From Streptomyces diacarni (GTDB lineage: Bacteria; Actinomycetota; Actinomycetes; Streptomycetales; Streptomycetaceae): DNA of 64,000 bases. Location: positions 62,001 through 126,000 of the forward strand of contig NZ_QOIN01000046.1 of NCBI RefSeq assembly GCF_003323715.1. Reading direction: 5' to 3'. Shown one piece after another: positions 52,372-60,694 of this stretch (within the stretch, counting starts at the first letter, position 1; every line of letters starts with the position of its first letter). Made by a program: the position numbers and the translations under genes. The notes below the pieces were generated by a model, which ran no database searches, was not told the origin of the DNA, and worked only from the letters and a program-made list of their open reading frames with translations.

Positions 52372-52393
52372 ACTCCGGGGCCCGCGCCGCGCA

Positions 52394-52432
52394 CTCCAGC
52401 CGGGGAACCGCTGCCGGGTTCTTCGGCTGGAG
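52394..52432. terminator. Hairpin between convergent NmrA-like and lplA genes
   Basis: CTCCAGCCG-GG-GAACC, loop, GGTTC-TT-CGGCTGGAG. It lies 16 bp beyond the lplA end and about 70 bp after the NmrA stop, so it can end both transcripts. Confidence 0.65.
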
Positions 52433-52447
52433 GAGCCCGGCGCCCCG

Positions 52448-53503
52448 TCACGGCACCCTGGCCGTCCACTCCTCGCTGCTGTACCGGGAGAGCGCCAGCT
52501 CCTCGGCGCGTGCCATCTCCTCGGGCGTCACGCCGCCCTCGGTCAGGCCGTAGCGGCCGCGGAAGGAGGCGATCATCCGTTCGATGACCTCGCCGCGCGG
52601 CAGACCCGTCTGGCGGCGCAGCGGATCGACCCGCTTCCTGGCGCTCCTGGTGCCCTTGTCGGACATCTTCTCCTTGCCGATCCGCAGCACGTCGAGCATC
52701 TTGTCCACGTCGATGTCGTAGGACATCGTCACGTGGTGCAGCACCGCGCCACCGCCTTGGGCGAGGCGCTTCTGGGCGGCACCCGCGATCTTGCCCTCCT
52801 TCGAGGCGATGTCGTTGAGCGGCACGTACCAGGCCTTGATCCCCATGTCGCCGAGCGCGGTGAGCACCCAGTCGTCCAGGTAGGCGTAGGAGTCGGCGAA
52901 CGACAGGCCCGAGACGAGCGAGGCGGGCACCGAGAGGGAGTAGGTGATGGTGTTCGCCCGCTCCACGAACATCGCGCCGCCCCCGGAGATCCGCCGCACC
53001 ACCGTCACCCCGTGCCGGGCGGCGCCTGTTGGATCCACCTCGTTGCCCAGCGACTGGAAGCTGCCGATGATGACCGCGGGGGAGTCCCACTCCCACACGC
53101 GCAGGGTCGGCGCGCGGCGCCCCGCGGCGACCTCCTCGGTGAGGACCTGGTCGAGAGCCATATGGAGGGCGGGCGACTGCGGTGACTCGTGGATGAGCTG
53201 CCAGTCGTAGTCGGTCCAGTCGGTGGCCTGCGCGAGAGCGCGGCGCACGGCGACGGCGACCCCTTCGGCGGTGAGGCCGTACATCACGGTTCCCTCGGGC
53301 AGTGCCGCCTCGACGCGGGCGGTGAGTCCCGCCGTGTCGGTGTCGGAGGGCGCGCCTTCGAGCGCCTGGTCGATGGCGGTGAGGGCCTCGTCGGGTTCGA
53401 GGAAGAAATCCCCCGCCACGCGGACGTCGCGCAGCACCCCGCCCTCGTCGTCCAGGTCCACCACCACGAGCTTGCCGCCCGGAACCTTGTACTCCCCGTG
53501 CAC
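52448..53503 (-). CDS. lplA: Lipoate-protein ligase A with accessory domain at the N-terminus
   Basis: 351 residues from GTG 53503. Residues 1-90 (HGEYKVPGGKLVVVDLDDEG ...) look like the lipoate ligase accessory (LplB/C-terminal) domain; residues about 100-330 are the catalytic BPL/LPL domain with RRISGGGAMF and the Lys-containing NDIASKEGKIAGAAQKR. The domain order is thus reversed relative to the E. coli enzyme. It attaches lipoate to E2 and GcvH proteins. The following membrane protein gene starts 500 bp upstream and ends 10 bp away in the same direction. Confidence 0.9.
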   Translation of the reverse strand: MHGEYKVPGGKLVVVDLDDEGGVLRDVRVAGDFFLEPDEALTAIDQALEGAPSDTDTAGLTARVEAALPEGTVMYGLTAEGVAVAVRRALAQATDWTDYDWQLIHESPQSPALHMALDQVLTEEVAAGRRAPTLRVWEWDSPAVIIGSFQSLGNEVDPTGAARHGVTVVRRISGGGAMFVERANTITYSLSVPASLVSGLSFADSYAYLDDWVLTALGDMGIKAWYVPLNDIASKEGKIAGAAQKRLAQGGGAVLHHVTMSYDIDVDKMLDVLRIGKEKMSDKGTRSARKRVDPLRRQTGLPRGEVIERMIASFRGRYGLTEGGVTPEEMARAEELALSRYSSEEWTARVP

Positions 53504-53513
53504 CCCGGACCAC

Positions 53514-54011
53514 CTATCTGCGCCATTTGCCCCGACCGGTCTCCAACCATACGTCCGTGCCCAGCCGCCGGGACCTGCGCGAGTGGCTGACCAGCAGGAA
53601 AGTGGACATCACCAGCGTGCAGGACAGGGCGACGACGGCGAGCCGCTTGTCGTCGAACCACTCGGGCTCGTACATGTCGGGGAAGGGCCCCAGCTCGCCG
53701 ACATGTACGAACGCGTACACCAGCAGCAGCACCAGCGCGGCCGCCGAGAGCAGCCAGGCGAACGCGTCGGAGACGGCGCGCCACCTCACCAGGACCAGCA
53801 GCGCCCCGAGCGCGGAGAGCCCCGCCTCGATGCGGAACAGGTCGCCCTGGCTGATGTCGGCGCTCACCCGGTCGTAGCCGCCGGAGAGGGTGGCGTGGAC
53901 GTAGGCGTTCACGGCGAGCCCGCCCGCGGACAGCACGCGGGCGCCGACCTGTACGGCGCGGTAGGCGGGGCTGTGCGCCGCGGGTGGCTGGTTGGAGCTG
54001 GTCGCGGTCAT
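53514..54011 (-). CDS. Four-helix membrane protein of unknown function
   Basis: 165 residues from ATG 54011. About four membrane helices (AVQVGARVLSAGGLAVNAYV, AGLSALGALLVLV, AFAWLLSAAALVLLLVYAFV, VALSCTLVMSTFLLV) and a basic C-terminus. No named family. It ends 10 bp before lplA, so the two are probably co-transcribed. Confidence 0.8.
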   Translation of the reverse strand: MTATSSNQPPAAHSPAYRAVQVGARVLSAGGLAVNAYVHATLSGGYDRVSADISQGDLFRIEAGLSALGALLVLVRWRAVSDAFAWLLSAAALVLLLVYAFVHVGELGPFPDMYEPEWFDDKRLAVVALSCTLVMSTFLLVSHSRRSRRLGTDVWLETGRGKWRR

Positions 54012-54113
54012 GGCCTGCGCCTGCCTCTCCCCGGGTCGGCGCCCGATATGGCTCCCCGTGGGGGCCTTCGCGCGCTGCTGGCCGGCCCTCCGGCCCGGGG
54101 CGCTCGGCCGGTC

Positions 54114-54144
54114 GGTCGGGCGGCCTGGTGCGGGCCGCCCGACC
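54114..54144. terminator. Hairpin in the leader region of the membrane protein gene
   Basis: GGTCGGGCGGCC, 7-bp loop, GGCCGCCCGACC, about 100 bp upstream of the minus-strand start. It could be an attenuator, or a terminator of an unseen transcript. Confidence 0.4.
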
Positions 54145-54225
54145 AGAGCACCACGAGCGCGGTGCCCCGGCCACTCGGCAAGGGCCGTCCTGCGTACGCC
54201 CACCGGCACGCGGAGGTCTGCCGGT

Positions 54226-54297
54226 GTGCGGGCGTCCGCCTACGTGCGGGCGTCCGCCTACGTGTGGCCATCCGTCGGCGTGCGGCCATCCGTCGGC
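54226..54297. repeat. Four 18-bp tandem repeats
   Basis: Two exact copies of GTGCGGGCGTCCGCCTAC, then GTGTGGCCATCCGTCGGC and GTGCGGCCATCCGTCGGC. The pairs look like two rounds of duplication. Confidence 0.92.
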
Positions 54298-54575
54298 GTG
54301 AAAGGGAAAGGCGGTCCGGGCCCGCCTCGCGACGCGGAGAAGGGGTGGCCGGACAAGTCGAAAACCGAATAGCCTCCAGGGTCGGCGGTAACTCCCGCAG
54401 GGTAAGAGGGAAGGCTGTTATGGATTGCGGCTGCCGGGGGTGCGCGGAACGGAAACCGGGGACGGCGGGAGGCTTCCGACCTGCCCTTGTGTGCCGGATG
54501 ACAGTTCGATAACGTCTGCCCCCGAGCGTCTTTGACGACTATCCAACCTCGACACTCCGCGATTAGCCTGCCGCC

Positions 54576-54920
54576 ATGCCCATGTCGTTTACCAGTACAC
54601 CTTCGCCGGATTCGTCGATCTTCGTGACCGGTGAGGCGAAAGCGTCTGCGAACAACCCGATCACCACGCAGTTCGGGATGTTCTACATCGCGCTGGTCGT
54701 CGAAAAGGGCACGCACCGAATCCTGGATGCGGAATGCTCGGCGACGTTGGCCCTGACGAACAGCTTCGTCAAGAGCTTGATCGCCGGAGAGTGCATCACG
54801 GAGGAAGGTCTCCTGGCGGAACGGATCACCACCCGCTACCACGGCTCCTCGCAGCGCGCGCTGCTCACGGCGCTCCGCAACGCCGCCACCAAGTACCGCG
54901 CCGCCGTCGGGCTCACGTAG
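54576..54920 (+). CDS. DUF3870 domain-containing protein
   Basis: 114 residues. The family pattern is clear: FVTGEAKASANNPITTQFGM, a Cys in LDAECSATLALTNSFV, and YHGSSQRALLTALRNAATKY at the end. The function is unknown; members are often near amidohydrolase or transport genes. A DUF819 membrane protein gene follows 159 bp downstream in the same direction, suggesting a shared task. Confidence 0.88.
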   Translation: MPMSFTSTPSPDSSIFVTGEAKASANNPITTQFGMFYIALVVEKGTHRILDAECSATLALTNSFVKSLIAGECITEEGLLAERITTRYHGSSQRALLTALRNAATKYRAAVGLT

Positions 54921-55079
54921 CCACCAGGCAGGACCGAGTCGATTGCCTGGTCCCCACCGGACGCAGATCCAGTCGCCCTGCACTCCATAGGCATGTCCGT
55001 GCCGACCGTGCCCGGCTGCGTGTCGAGTACGCGCCAGGCGCCGGCACCGGCTTACCAGAAAGGCTGTGGCGACCCCCAC

Positions 55080-56225
55080 ATGATCACTGATGGCTTCCTG
55101 TACCTCGGCGTGCTGCTAGGGCTGGCGGCGTGCATCGTCTTCGTATCGCAGCGCGGCAGATCCCGCTTCTTCCGCTACGTTCCGGGATTCGTCCTGATGT
55201 ACCTGGGCACCGCCGCGTTGAACACCGCGGGGCTCTTCGGAGAGTCCGACTCGGTCGAGTCGACCGGCGGCTCGGTGCAGGACGCGCTGCTTCCCGCGAT
55301 GATTCTGCTGCTGCTCTTCAAGTGCAACATCCGGCAGATCGTCAAACTCGGCCCGAAACTCCTGCTGACCTACGCCGTGACGGCGCTCAGCATCGTCGCC
55401 GGATTCGTCGTGGCGTTCCTCTTCCTGCACGGTGCGCTCGACGACGGTGCGTCGAAGGCGCTCGGCGCGCTCGCCGCCTCCTGGACGGGCGGCTCCGCCA
55501 ACATGGTGGCGGTCCAGGGCGTCGTCCACGCGCCGGAGAACGTCTTCGGCTACGCCCTCATCGTGGACACCGTCATCTACTCGCTGTGGCTGCTGGTGAT
55601 GTTCGGCTCGGTCGGTTTCTCCGAGCGCTTCAACCGCTGGACGAAGGCGAAGACCGCCTCCTTCGCACAGCAGGAGACGGCCGACGAAGAGGACCGCATG
55701 GACCTCACCTCGCTGATGACCCTCATCGGGTTCAGCCTCTTCGTCTCCGCGGCGGCGACCTGGGTCGGCGGGCAACTGCCCGAGGTCGGCGACGTCATCA
55801 ACGCCACGACCTGGACCATCCTCATCGTCAGCATCCTCGGTCTGGTCATCGCCGTCACCCCGTTCGCGAAAACGGCGGGCTCGTCCGAGCTGGCCATGAT
55901 CATGCTCTACCTCATCATCGGCATCATCGCCTCGGGCTCCGACTTCTCGTCGCTGACCGACGCACCGCTCTACCTGCTCGTCGGCGTCGTGGTCATGGTG
56001 GTGCACGCCGGGGTGATGGTCGTGTACGCCAAGCTCACCCGCACCGAGCTGTTCAGCCTCGCCGTGGCCAGCACCGCGAACATCGGCGGCGTCGCCTCCG
56101 CGCCGGTCGTCGCCAGCGCCTACAACCGCCAACTGGTGCCGGTGGGTGTGCTGTTCGCGCTGATCGGCGCGTTCGCCGGCACGTTCCTCGGACTGACCAC
56201 GGTCCAGATCCTCTCGGTCATCTGA
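55080..56225 (+). CDS. DUF819 family membrane protein
   Basis: 381 residues from ATG 55080, with about ten membrane helices. DUF819/YjcL features: ALAASWTGGSANMVAVQ in the first half and a matching ASTANIGGVASAPVVASAYN in the second, a two-fold repeat like that of secondary transporters. The substrate is unknown. The ribosome site is weak. Ends before a strong hairpin. Confidence 0.85.
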   Translation: MITDGFLYLGVLLGLAACIVFVSQRGRSRFFRYVPGFVLMYLGTAALNTAGLFGESDSVESTGGSVQDALLPAMILLLLFKCNIRQIVKLGPKLLLTYAVTALSIVAGFVVAFLFLHGALDDGASKALGALAASWTGGSANMVAVQGVVHAPENVFGYALIVDTVIYSLWLLVMFGSVGFSERFNRWTKAKTASFAQQETADEEDRMDLTSLMTLIGFSLFVSAAATWVGGQLPEVGDVINATTWTILIVSILGLVIAVTPFAKTAGSSELAMIMLYLIIGIIASGSDFSSLTDAPLYLLVGVVVMVVHAGVMVVYAKLTRTELFSLAVASTANIGGVASAPVVASAYNRQLVPVGVLFALIGAFAGTFLGLTTVQILSVI

Positions 56226-56239
56226 CGACCGAGAACACC

Positions 56240-56277
56240 GCGGTGCCCGGCGCGAGCCTTCTCGCGCCGGGCACCGC
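56240..56277. terminator. Strong hairpin between convergent DUF819 and NlpC/P60 genes
   Basis: Perfect 17-bp arms (GCGGTGCCCGGCGCGAG and complement) with a 4-bp loop, 15 bp after the DUF819 stop. The flanking ACCGAG/CTCGGT extend the pairing. Confidence 0.85.
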
Positions 56278-56338
56278 TCGGTCCGAGGGACCGGCTGGCG
56301 TCACCCGGACTCTCCGGGTGCGCCGGTCCTGCTCGCCC

Positions 56339-57394
56339 TCACTCCTCCAGGAAGCGCCTCGCGCCCCAGTAGTCCCCGTCCAGCCGGGCCTCGGTGATCC
56401 GCACCGGCGTGGCCGCGTCGTACGCCTCGATCGTCCGGCCGTCCCCGACGTACAGGGCGACGTGATAGATCGACCCGTCGTCGTGGGCGTAGAAGAGCAG
56501 GTCGCCGGGGCTCAGGTCGGAGACGGCCACGGGCCGACCGCCGCCCTCCCGCGCCTGCGCCTGCGCGTCGCGCGGGATGTCGAGACCGAGGGTCTGGTAC
56601 ACGGAGGAGGTGAACCCCGAGCAGTCCAGGCCGAAACCGGAGCGCCCGCCCCACACGTAGGGGGTGTGCAGGAAGCTCTTGGCGTAGGTGACGACGTCGG
56701 CGCCGGTGGGCGTGGGGATCGCGTCGGCCGAGGGGTGGACGTGGACGTCCCGCGCGCTGACCCAGGCGGGCTTGTCGTCCGGCGTGTCGACCAGTACGGC
56801 GCGTCGGGTACGGGCGAGTTCCGGCAGCCGGGTGCCGGCGCTGACCTGGAGCTTCTTCCGGTGCCTGCCCGCGTCGCCGTACAGCCAGGTGGTCGTGGCC
56901 CGGTCGACCTGCACCACGGGCCTTGTGTCGAGCGCGCGGCCGTAGGAGGGGTCCCGCGTGAGCTGGTTCTTCGGTATCCAGCCCGGGTAGCCGAGGGGGT
57001 TCTTGGGGGTCGCCTGCTGGGGCACGGCGACCTTGTACCAGTCGCCCTCGGAGTCGAGGATGCGCACCCGGCGGCCGTAGAGCGCCTGCGTCTGGGTGAT
57101 GTTGCTGCTGGTCAGGTCGCGTTTTTGGTCCAGCGTCATGTCCTTGAGCCACCGCCGGGGGTGGACCGGATCGGTCAGGGCCGGCTTGTCGACGGGCCGG
57201 GGGCTGTCGGGCGAGGTCCACACGGTGGCCACGGCCACGTCGACATAGGCGGTCTTGGGGGTGGAGGCGGTGGGCGGGTCGGCGGGCACGTCGGGCACGT
57301 CGGCCGCGCCGGCGGGCGCGGCGACGGCGGCGACGGACGCCAGGGCGGCCGCCGAGGCGAGCGCGAGCCGCAGACGGGTGGGGGTGGGGCGCAC
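56339..57394 (-). CDS. Secreted NlpC/P60 peptidoglycan endopeptidase
   Basis: 351 residues from GTG 57394. Signal peptide (ALASAAALASVAAVAAPAGA). Two SH3-like regions at about 45-215 (VATVWTSPDSPRP, ILDSEGDWYKVAVP, WVSARDV). The C40 peptidase domain at about 225-340 has Cys in GFGLDCSGFTSSVY, His in SIYHVALYVG and a third polar residue in TIEAYDA. It would cut D-Glu/L-diamino acid bonds and release peptides that the next two genes can process. It lies 105 bp downstream of the epimerase gene. Confidence 0.93.
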   Translation of the reverse strand: MRPTPTRLRLALASAAALASVAAVAAPAGAADVPDVPADPPTASTPKTAYVDVAVATVWTSPDSPRPVDKPALTDPVHPRRWLKDMTLDQKRDLTSSNITQTQALYGRRVRILDSEGDWYKVAVPQQATPKNPLGYPGWIPKNQLTRDPSYGRALDTRPVVQVDRATTTWLYGDAGRHRKKLQVSAGTRLPELARTRRAVLVDTPDDKPAWVSARDVHVHPSADAIPTPTGADVVTYAKSFLHTPYVWGGRSGFGLDCSGFTSSVYQTLGLDIPRDAQAQAREGGGRPVAVSDLSPGDLLFYAHDDGSIYHVALYVGDGRTIEAYDAATPVRITEARLDGDYWGARRFLEE

Positions 57395-57499
57395 GGGGGT
57401 CCTTTCGGGTTGGTTTTCCTGCCGGTCGGGTCTCTTACCGGAGGGGCCTCTTGCGGTGGGTCGCGCTCCGCTCCGCTTCCGGCCGGGGGGAGCGGGCGG

Positions 57500-58603
57500 T
57501 CAGCGGGGAGAGAGGGCGGGCGCCGGGTCGGCGAGTGCCGTGATGCCGAGACCGGGAGCGTCGGACAGGACGAGTGCCGCGCCGTCGTAGCGGGGACCGC
57601 CGGCCACGGGGGAGTGGGTGAGCCACCAGGCCGCGTCGAGGTCCGCGACGGGCCCGCCGCCTGAGGCGGTCGCGGCGAGCGCCGCGGTCGCCGCCACGCC
57701 GACGTGGGTCTCCATCATCGAGCCGAAGAGCACCCCCACCCCCGACGCCTCGGCCAGCGCCACGAGGTGCCGGGCGGCCCTGAGCCCACCGCACTTGGCG
57801 AGCTTGACGTTGATCAGGTCCACCGCGCGTGTCCGGACGAGGTGGAGGGCGTCGCGCGGGGACCAGACCGACTCGTCCGCCATGACCGGCAGCCCGACGG
57901 CGTGCGTGACCTCGGCGAGCCCTTCGATGTCGCCTGCCGCGACGGGCTGCTCGACGAACTCGACGTTCAGCCCGCGGTCCTCCACGGCGCGGACGAGGCG
58001 TATGGCCTCCTTCGGCGTCCACCCCTGGTTGGCGTCGACCCGCAGCACGGTCGAGGCGCCCGCCGCCTCGGCGATCTCGGTGAGCCGCGCCAGGTCGTCG
58101 TGCTCGCCCCGGCCGAGCTTGACCTTCAGCACGGTGAACCCCTCGGCGCGGCGGCGCCGGGCGGCGTCCCGCATCCGCTCCGGGGTGTCGACGGCCAGGG
58201 TGACGTCGGTGGCGACCGAGCGCCTGGTGGTGCCCAGCAGTTGGCCGAGAGGCACCCCCAGGCGGGCGGCGGCGAGGTCGTGCAGGGCGCAGTCGACGGC
58301 CGAGACCGCCGCCTGGTTCCCGGTGACGGTGGCGGCCAGGGCCCGGGTGGCGGGCTCCAGGTCGTCGGGGTCGCTCCCGGTGACGGCGGCGGCCAGGGGC
58401 CCGGCGACGGCCGCCTCGGCGCCGGCGATGCTGGATCCTGTGACCCGCCAGTTCTCGGTGGCCTCGCCCCAGCCGCTCCTGCCGTCCTCGTCGCGGATCT
58501 CGACCAGGAGCGCCTCCACCTGGGAGGTGGAGCGGACGGCGGTGACGAAGGGGGTGTGCAGCGGGACGCGCACGCGGTGCGTCCGCACGTCGGTGACGGG
58601 CAT
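57500..58603 (-). CDS. Dipeptide epimerase (enolase superfamily)
   Basis: 367 residues from ATG 58603; the ribosome site GAGGAG is the end of the upstream gene, whose stop is 3 bp away. Muconate-lactonizing subgroup: KVKLG (KxK base), RVDANQGW, FVEQP, ADES (three metal ligands), NVKLAKCGG (second base). This is the pattern of L-Ala-D/L-Glu epimerases, which salvage murein dipeptides. Exact dipeptide preference cannot be read from the sequence. Confidence 0.9.
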   Translation of the reverse strand: MPVTDVRTHRVRVPLHTPFVTAVRSTSQVEALLVEIRDEDGRSGWGEATENWRVTGSSIAGAEAAVAGPLAAAVTGSDPDDLEPATRALAATVTGNQAAVSAVDCALHDLAAARLGVPLGQLLGTTRRSVATDVTLAVDTPERMRDAARRRRAEGFTVLKVKLGRGEHDDLARLTEIAEAAGASTVLRVDANQGWTPKEAIRLVRAVEDRGLNVEFVEQPVAAGDIEGLAEVTHAVGLPVMADESVWSPRDALHLVRTRAVDLINVKLAKCGGLRAARHLVALAEASGVGVLFGSMMETHVGVAATAALAATASGGGPVADLDAAWWLTHSPVAGGPRYDGAALVLSDAPGLGITALADPAPALSPR

Positions 58604-58606
58604 GGG

Positions 58607-59515
58607 CTACTCCTCGCCCTCGGGTGCGGCGGCACCGGGTGCAGCGGCCCCACGTGGGTCGGCCTCGGCGGGGCCGGCCCCGGTCGTACCGGCCCCGGGC
58701 GCGACCTGACCCAGCCGCTGCCGGTCGAGCCAGCCGGCCTCGGCGACGCGGTGGATGGCGGACCTGGCGCTCTCCTCGGGCCCTCCGGCCACGCAGACCG
58801 CGAGCAGGTAGGGCGGCGCTTCGGGGGGTTCGACGAGCGCGACGTCGTGGAGCACCCCCGTGACCCAGCCGTTCTTGTTGGCGACGGGGGTGCCAGGCGG
58901 CAGCGCGGCCGGGATCTCCTGGGTGTAGCGCTGCTCGCGCAGAGGCCGCAGCAGACGCGGGTCGCCGGTGTCCAGCAGCGCCTGCATGACCTGGACGGCG
59001 GCGCGCGCGGTGACGGTGTTGGTCAGACCGGCCTCCGCGGCGGCCCGGTCGCCGATGGGGCGCTGCACCACCAGGCCCTCGGGGCAGGCTGCGGCGACCT
59101 GCCCCAGCCCGAGGTGCTCGACGACGACGCTGGTGGCCAGGTTGCTGCTGGAGCAGATCATCCGGTGGCACAGCCGGCGCAGCGTCATCTCGCCGCCGAG
59201 GTGGTGCCAGGGCTCGTCGTCGTTGTCGTAGGCCCGGTCCGCGCGGTACGTGCCGCCGACGGCCGAGGCGAACTCCTCCCGCACGGTCACCGCGCGGTCC
59301 AGCGCGCCGGCGCGGTGCGCCGCCAGCAGGACGGCGAGCTTGATCATGCTCGCCGCGTAGTGGGGGCGGTCGGCCTGGTGCGTGACGGCGGGGGGCGCGC
59401 CGAGGCGTCCACAGCACACCGAGACCTCCAGCCCCTCATAGCGCGCGGCGGCGGCCGCCGCGAGCCGGGCCGGTGCCTCCGCCGAACCGTCCTGGGTGCC
59501 GCCGGTCGTGCTCAC
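58607..59515 (-). CDS. Class A beta-lactamase-like serine hydrolase
   Basis: 302 residues from GTG 59515. Penicillin-binding fold: SxxK as ASMIKLAV, SxN as CSSSNLA, and KTG replaced by NKNGWV. No signal peptide, so it is probably cytoplasmic rather than a secreted beta-lactamase. Placed first in an operon with the dipeptide epimerase and NlpC/P60 genes, it may act as an LD- or DD-carboxypeptidase-like enzyme on wall peptides. The C-terminal ~30 residues are a Gly/Ala/Pro tail. Confidence 0.85.
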   Translation of the reverse strand: MSTTGGTQDGSAEAPARLAAAAAARYEGLEVSVCCGRLGAPPAVTHQADRPHYAASMIKLAVLLAAHRAGALDRAVTVREEFASAVGGTYRADRAYDNDDEPWHHLGGEMTLRRLCHRMICSSSNLATSVVVEHLGLGQVAAACPEGLVVQRPIGDRAAAEAGLTNTVTARAAVQVMQALLDTGDPRLLRPLREQRYTQEIPAALPPGTPVANKNGWVTGVLHDVALVEPPEAPPYLLAVCVAGGPEESARSAIHRVAEAGWLDRQRLGQVAPGAGTTGAGPAEADPRGAAAPGAAAPEGEE

Positions 59516-59629
59516 CGCCGCCTCCGCGGGTGCCGGACCTGTGGTGCTGCGCCGTCTTGCGGGCGCGGGGCCGAGGGCATGGGGGCCTCCTTGAGGGTGT
59601 CGAACCGTGCGCCAGGCATCCTCGCCCCG

Positions 59630-59654
59630 AAAAGGTAAGCAATCAAGACCTTTT
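59630..59654. promoter_or_regulatory. AT-rich inverted repeat between divergent hydrolase and GntR genes
   Basis: AAAAGGT, 11 bp, ACCTTTT in a locally AT-rich patch between the starts of the beta-lactamase-like gene (59515) and the GntR gene (59778). It is the best candidate for the GntR operator, although the spacing is wider than in the usual FadR site. Confidence 0.5.
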
Positions 59655-59777
59655 TCTTTCGGTGGGTCACGGCATACGGTGGACGCCGCCCTCCGCGGCG
59701 GGCGCGGGCAGCCGCGTGCCCCGCACGCCGTGGACCGCGGACGGCGGGGCGGTCACGCAGGGGAGTCAGGAGCGCGG

Positions 59778-60578
59778 GTGCACCAGGAAGAGCCGGTCGG
59801 CGGCGAAGCGGACGCCGACGCGCCGGGACGGCGCGCGAGCGCGCTGGGCCCGGTCAAGGTGGCCTCCGCCGTCGACGAGGTCGCCGACCGGCTGCTGACG
59901 GCGATCGCGCTGGGCGAGTTCAGCGTCGGCGAGCGGCTGCCCGCCGAACGCGACCTGGCCGCCGTTTTGCAGGTGGGCCGGCCCACGGTGCGCTCCGCGA
60001 TCGGACGGCTGCACGAGTCAGGCTGCCTGGAGGTCGTGCGCGGCAGGGCGGGCGGCCACTACGTACGGGCCGGCTGGCGCGAGGAGTCGGGGCCCGCCGT
60101 GCGCCGCACTCTGCTGCCGCGCTGGGAGCGGATCAGCGAACTCTTCGACACCCGCGCCCTGGTGGAGTCCCTCGTCGCCCGCACCGCCGCCGAGCGGTGC
60201 ACGCAGGAGGACTCCCGCGACATCGAACGCGCGCTCGCCGCGTACGTCGAGGCCGTGGGCGAGGGCGAACCCGCCAGGGCGCGGCGGGCCGACGGGGCGC
60301 TCCACGCGGCGATCGGACGCGCGGCGAGGAACGAGCCTCTGGTGCGCTACGCCCGGCAGCTGCTGGCCGACATCGGCGCGGGATTCCCCATCGAACCCTT
60401 CCGAGGCGACAGGGTCGAGCAGGCCCTGGCCGACCACCGCGAGCTGAGCGGGGCCGTCATGGCGGGCGACGCCGACACCGCGGCGCGCGTCGCCCGCCGG
60501 CACTTCGTGCTCACCGAGGAGACGCTCCGCGCCGCCCTGGCGCGGAGCCTGCCGGGCGAGGACGCCGCTTCCCTCTGA
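59778..60578 (+). CDS. GntR/FadR family transcriptional regulator
   Basis: 266 residues from GTG 59778 (AGGAG upstream); the longer frame adds Arg-rich non-conserved sequence. N-terminal winged HTH: FSVGERLPAERDLAAVLQV, RPTVRSAIGRLHESG. C-terminal all-helical FCD domain with His/Asp metal ligands (DGALHAAIGRAA, DHRELSGAV, RRHFVLTEE). Divergent from the murein-peptide operon, which it probably represses; a wall peptide or acidic ligand would fit. Confidence 0.92.
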   Translation: MHQEEPVGGEADADAPGRRASALGPVKVASAVDEVADRLLTAIALGEFSVGERLPAERDLAAVLQVGRPTVRSAIGRLHESGCLEVVRGRAGGHYVRAGWREESGPAVRRTLLPRWERISELFDTRALVESLVARTAAERCTQEDSRDIERALAAYVEAVGEGEPARARRADGALHAAIGRAARNEPLVRYARQLLADIGAGFPIEPFRGDRVEQALADHRELSGAVMAGDADTAARVARRHFVLTEETLRAALARSLPGEDAASL

Positions 60579-60583
60579 ACCGC

Positions 60584-60615
60584 GGAACCCGCGCGCTCGC
60601 GAGCGCGCGGGTTCC
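60584..60615 (+). terminator. Perfect 32-bp palindromic terminator after the GntR gene
   Basis: GGAACCCGCGCGCTCG directly followed by its complement, 5 bp after the stop. As RNA the central bases would form the loop. Confidence 0.75.
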
Positions 60616-60694
60616 CCTGAATCGGCGGCTGAGCCGGCGGCCGCCCGTACCCACTCGCAGAAGCCGGATCCGGTGACCACCGTGCGCAGCGGAT

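Larger units (their letters stand above)
54012..54575. other. Intergenic region with hairpin and 18-bp repeats
   Basis: A 564-bp gap between divergent genes. It holds a 12-bp-arm hairpin and a four-copy 18-bp tandem repeat. No gene with a ribosome site and family signature was seen on either strand. Promoters for both flanking genes should lie here. Confidence 0.6.
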
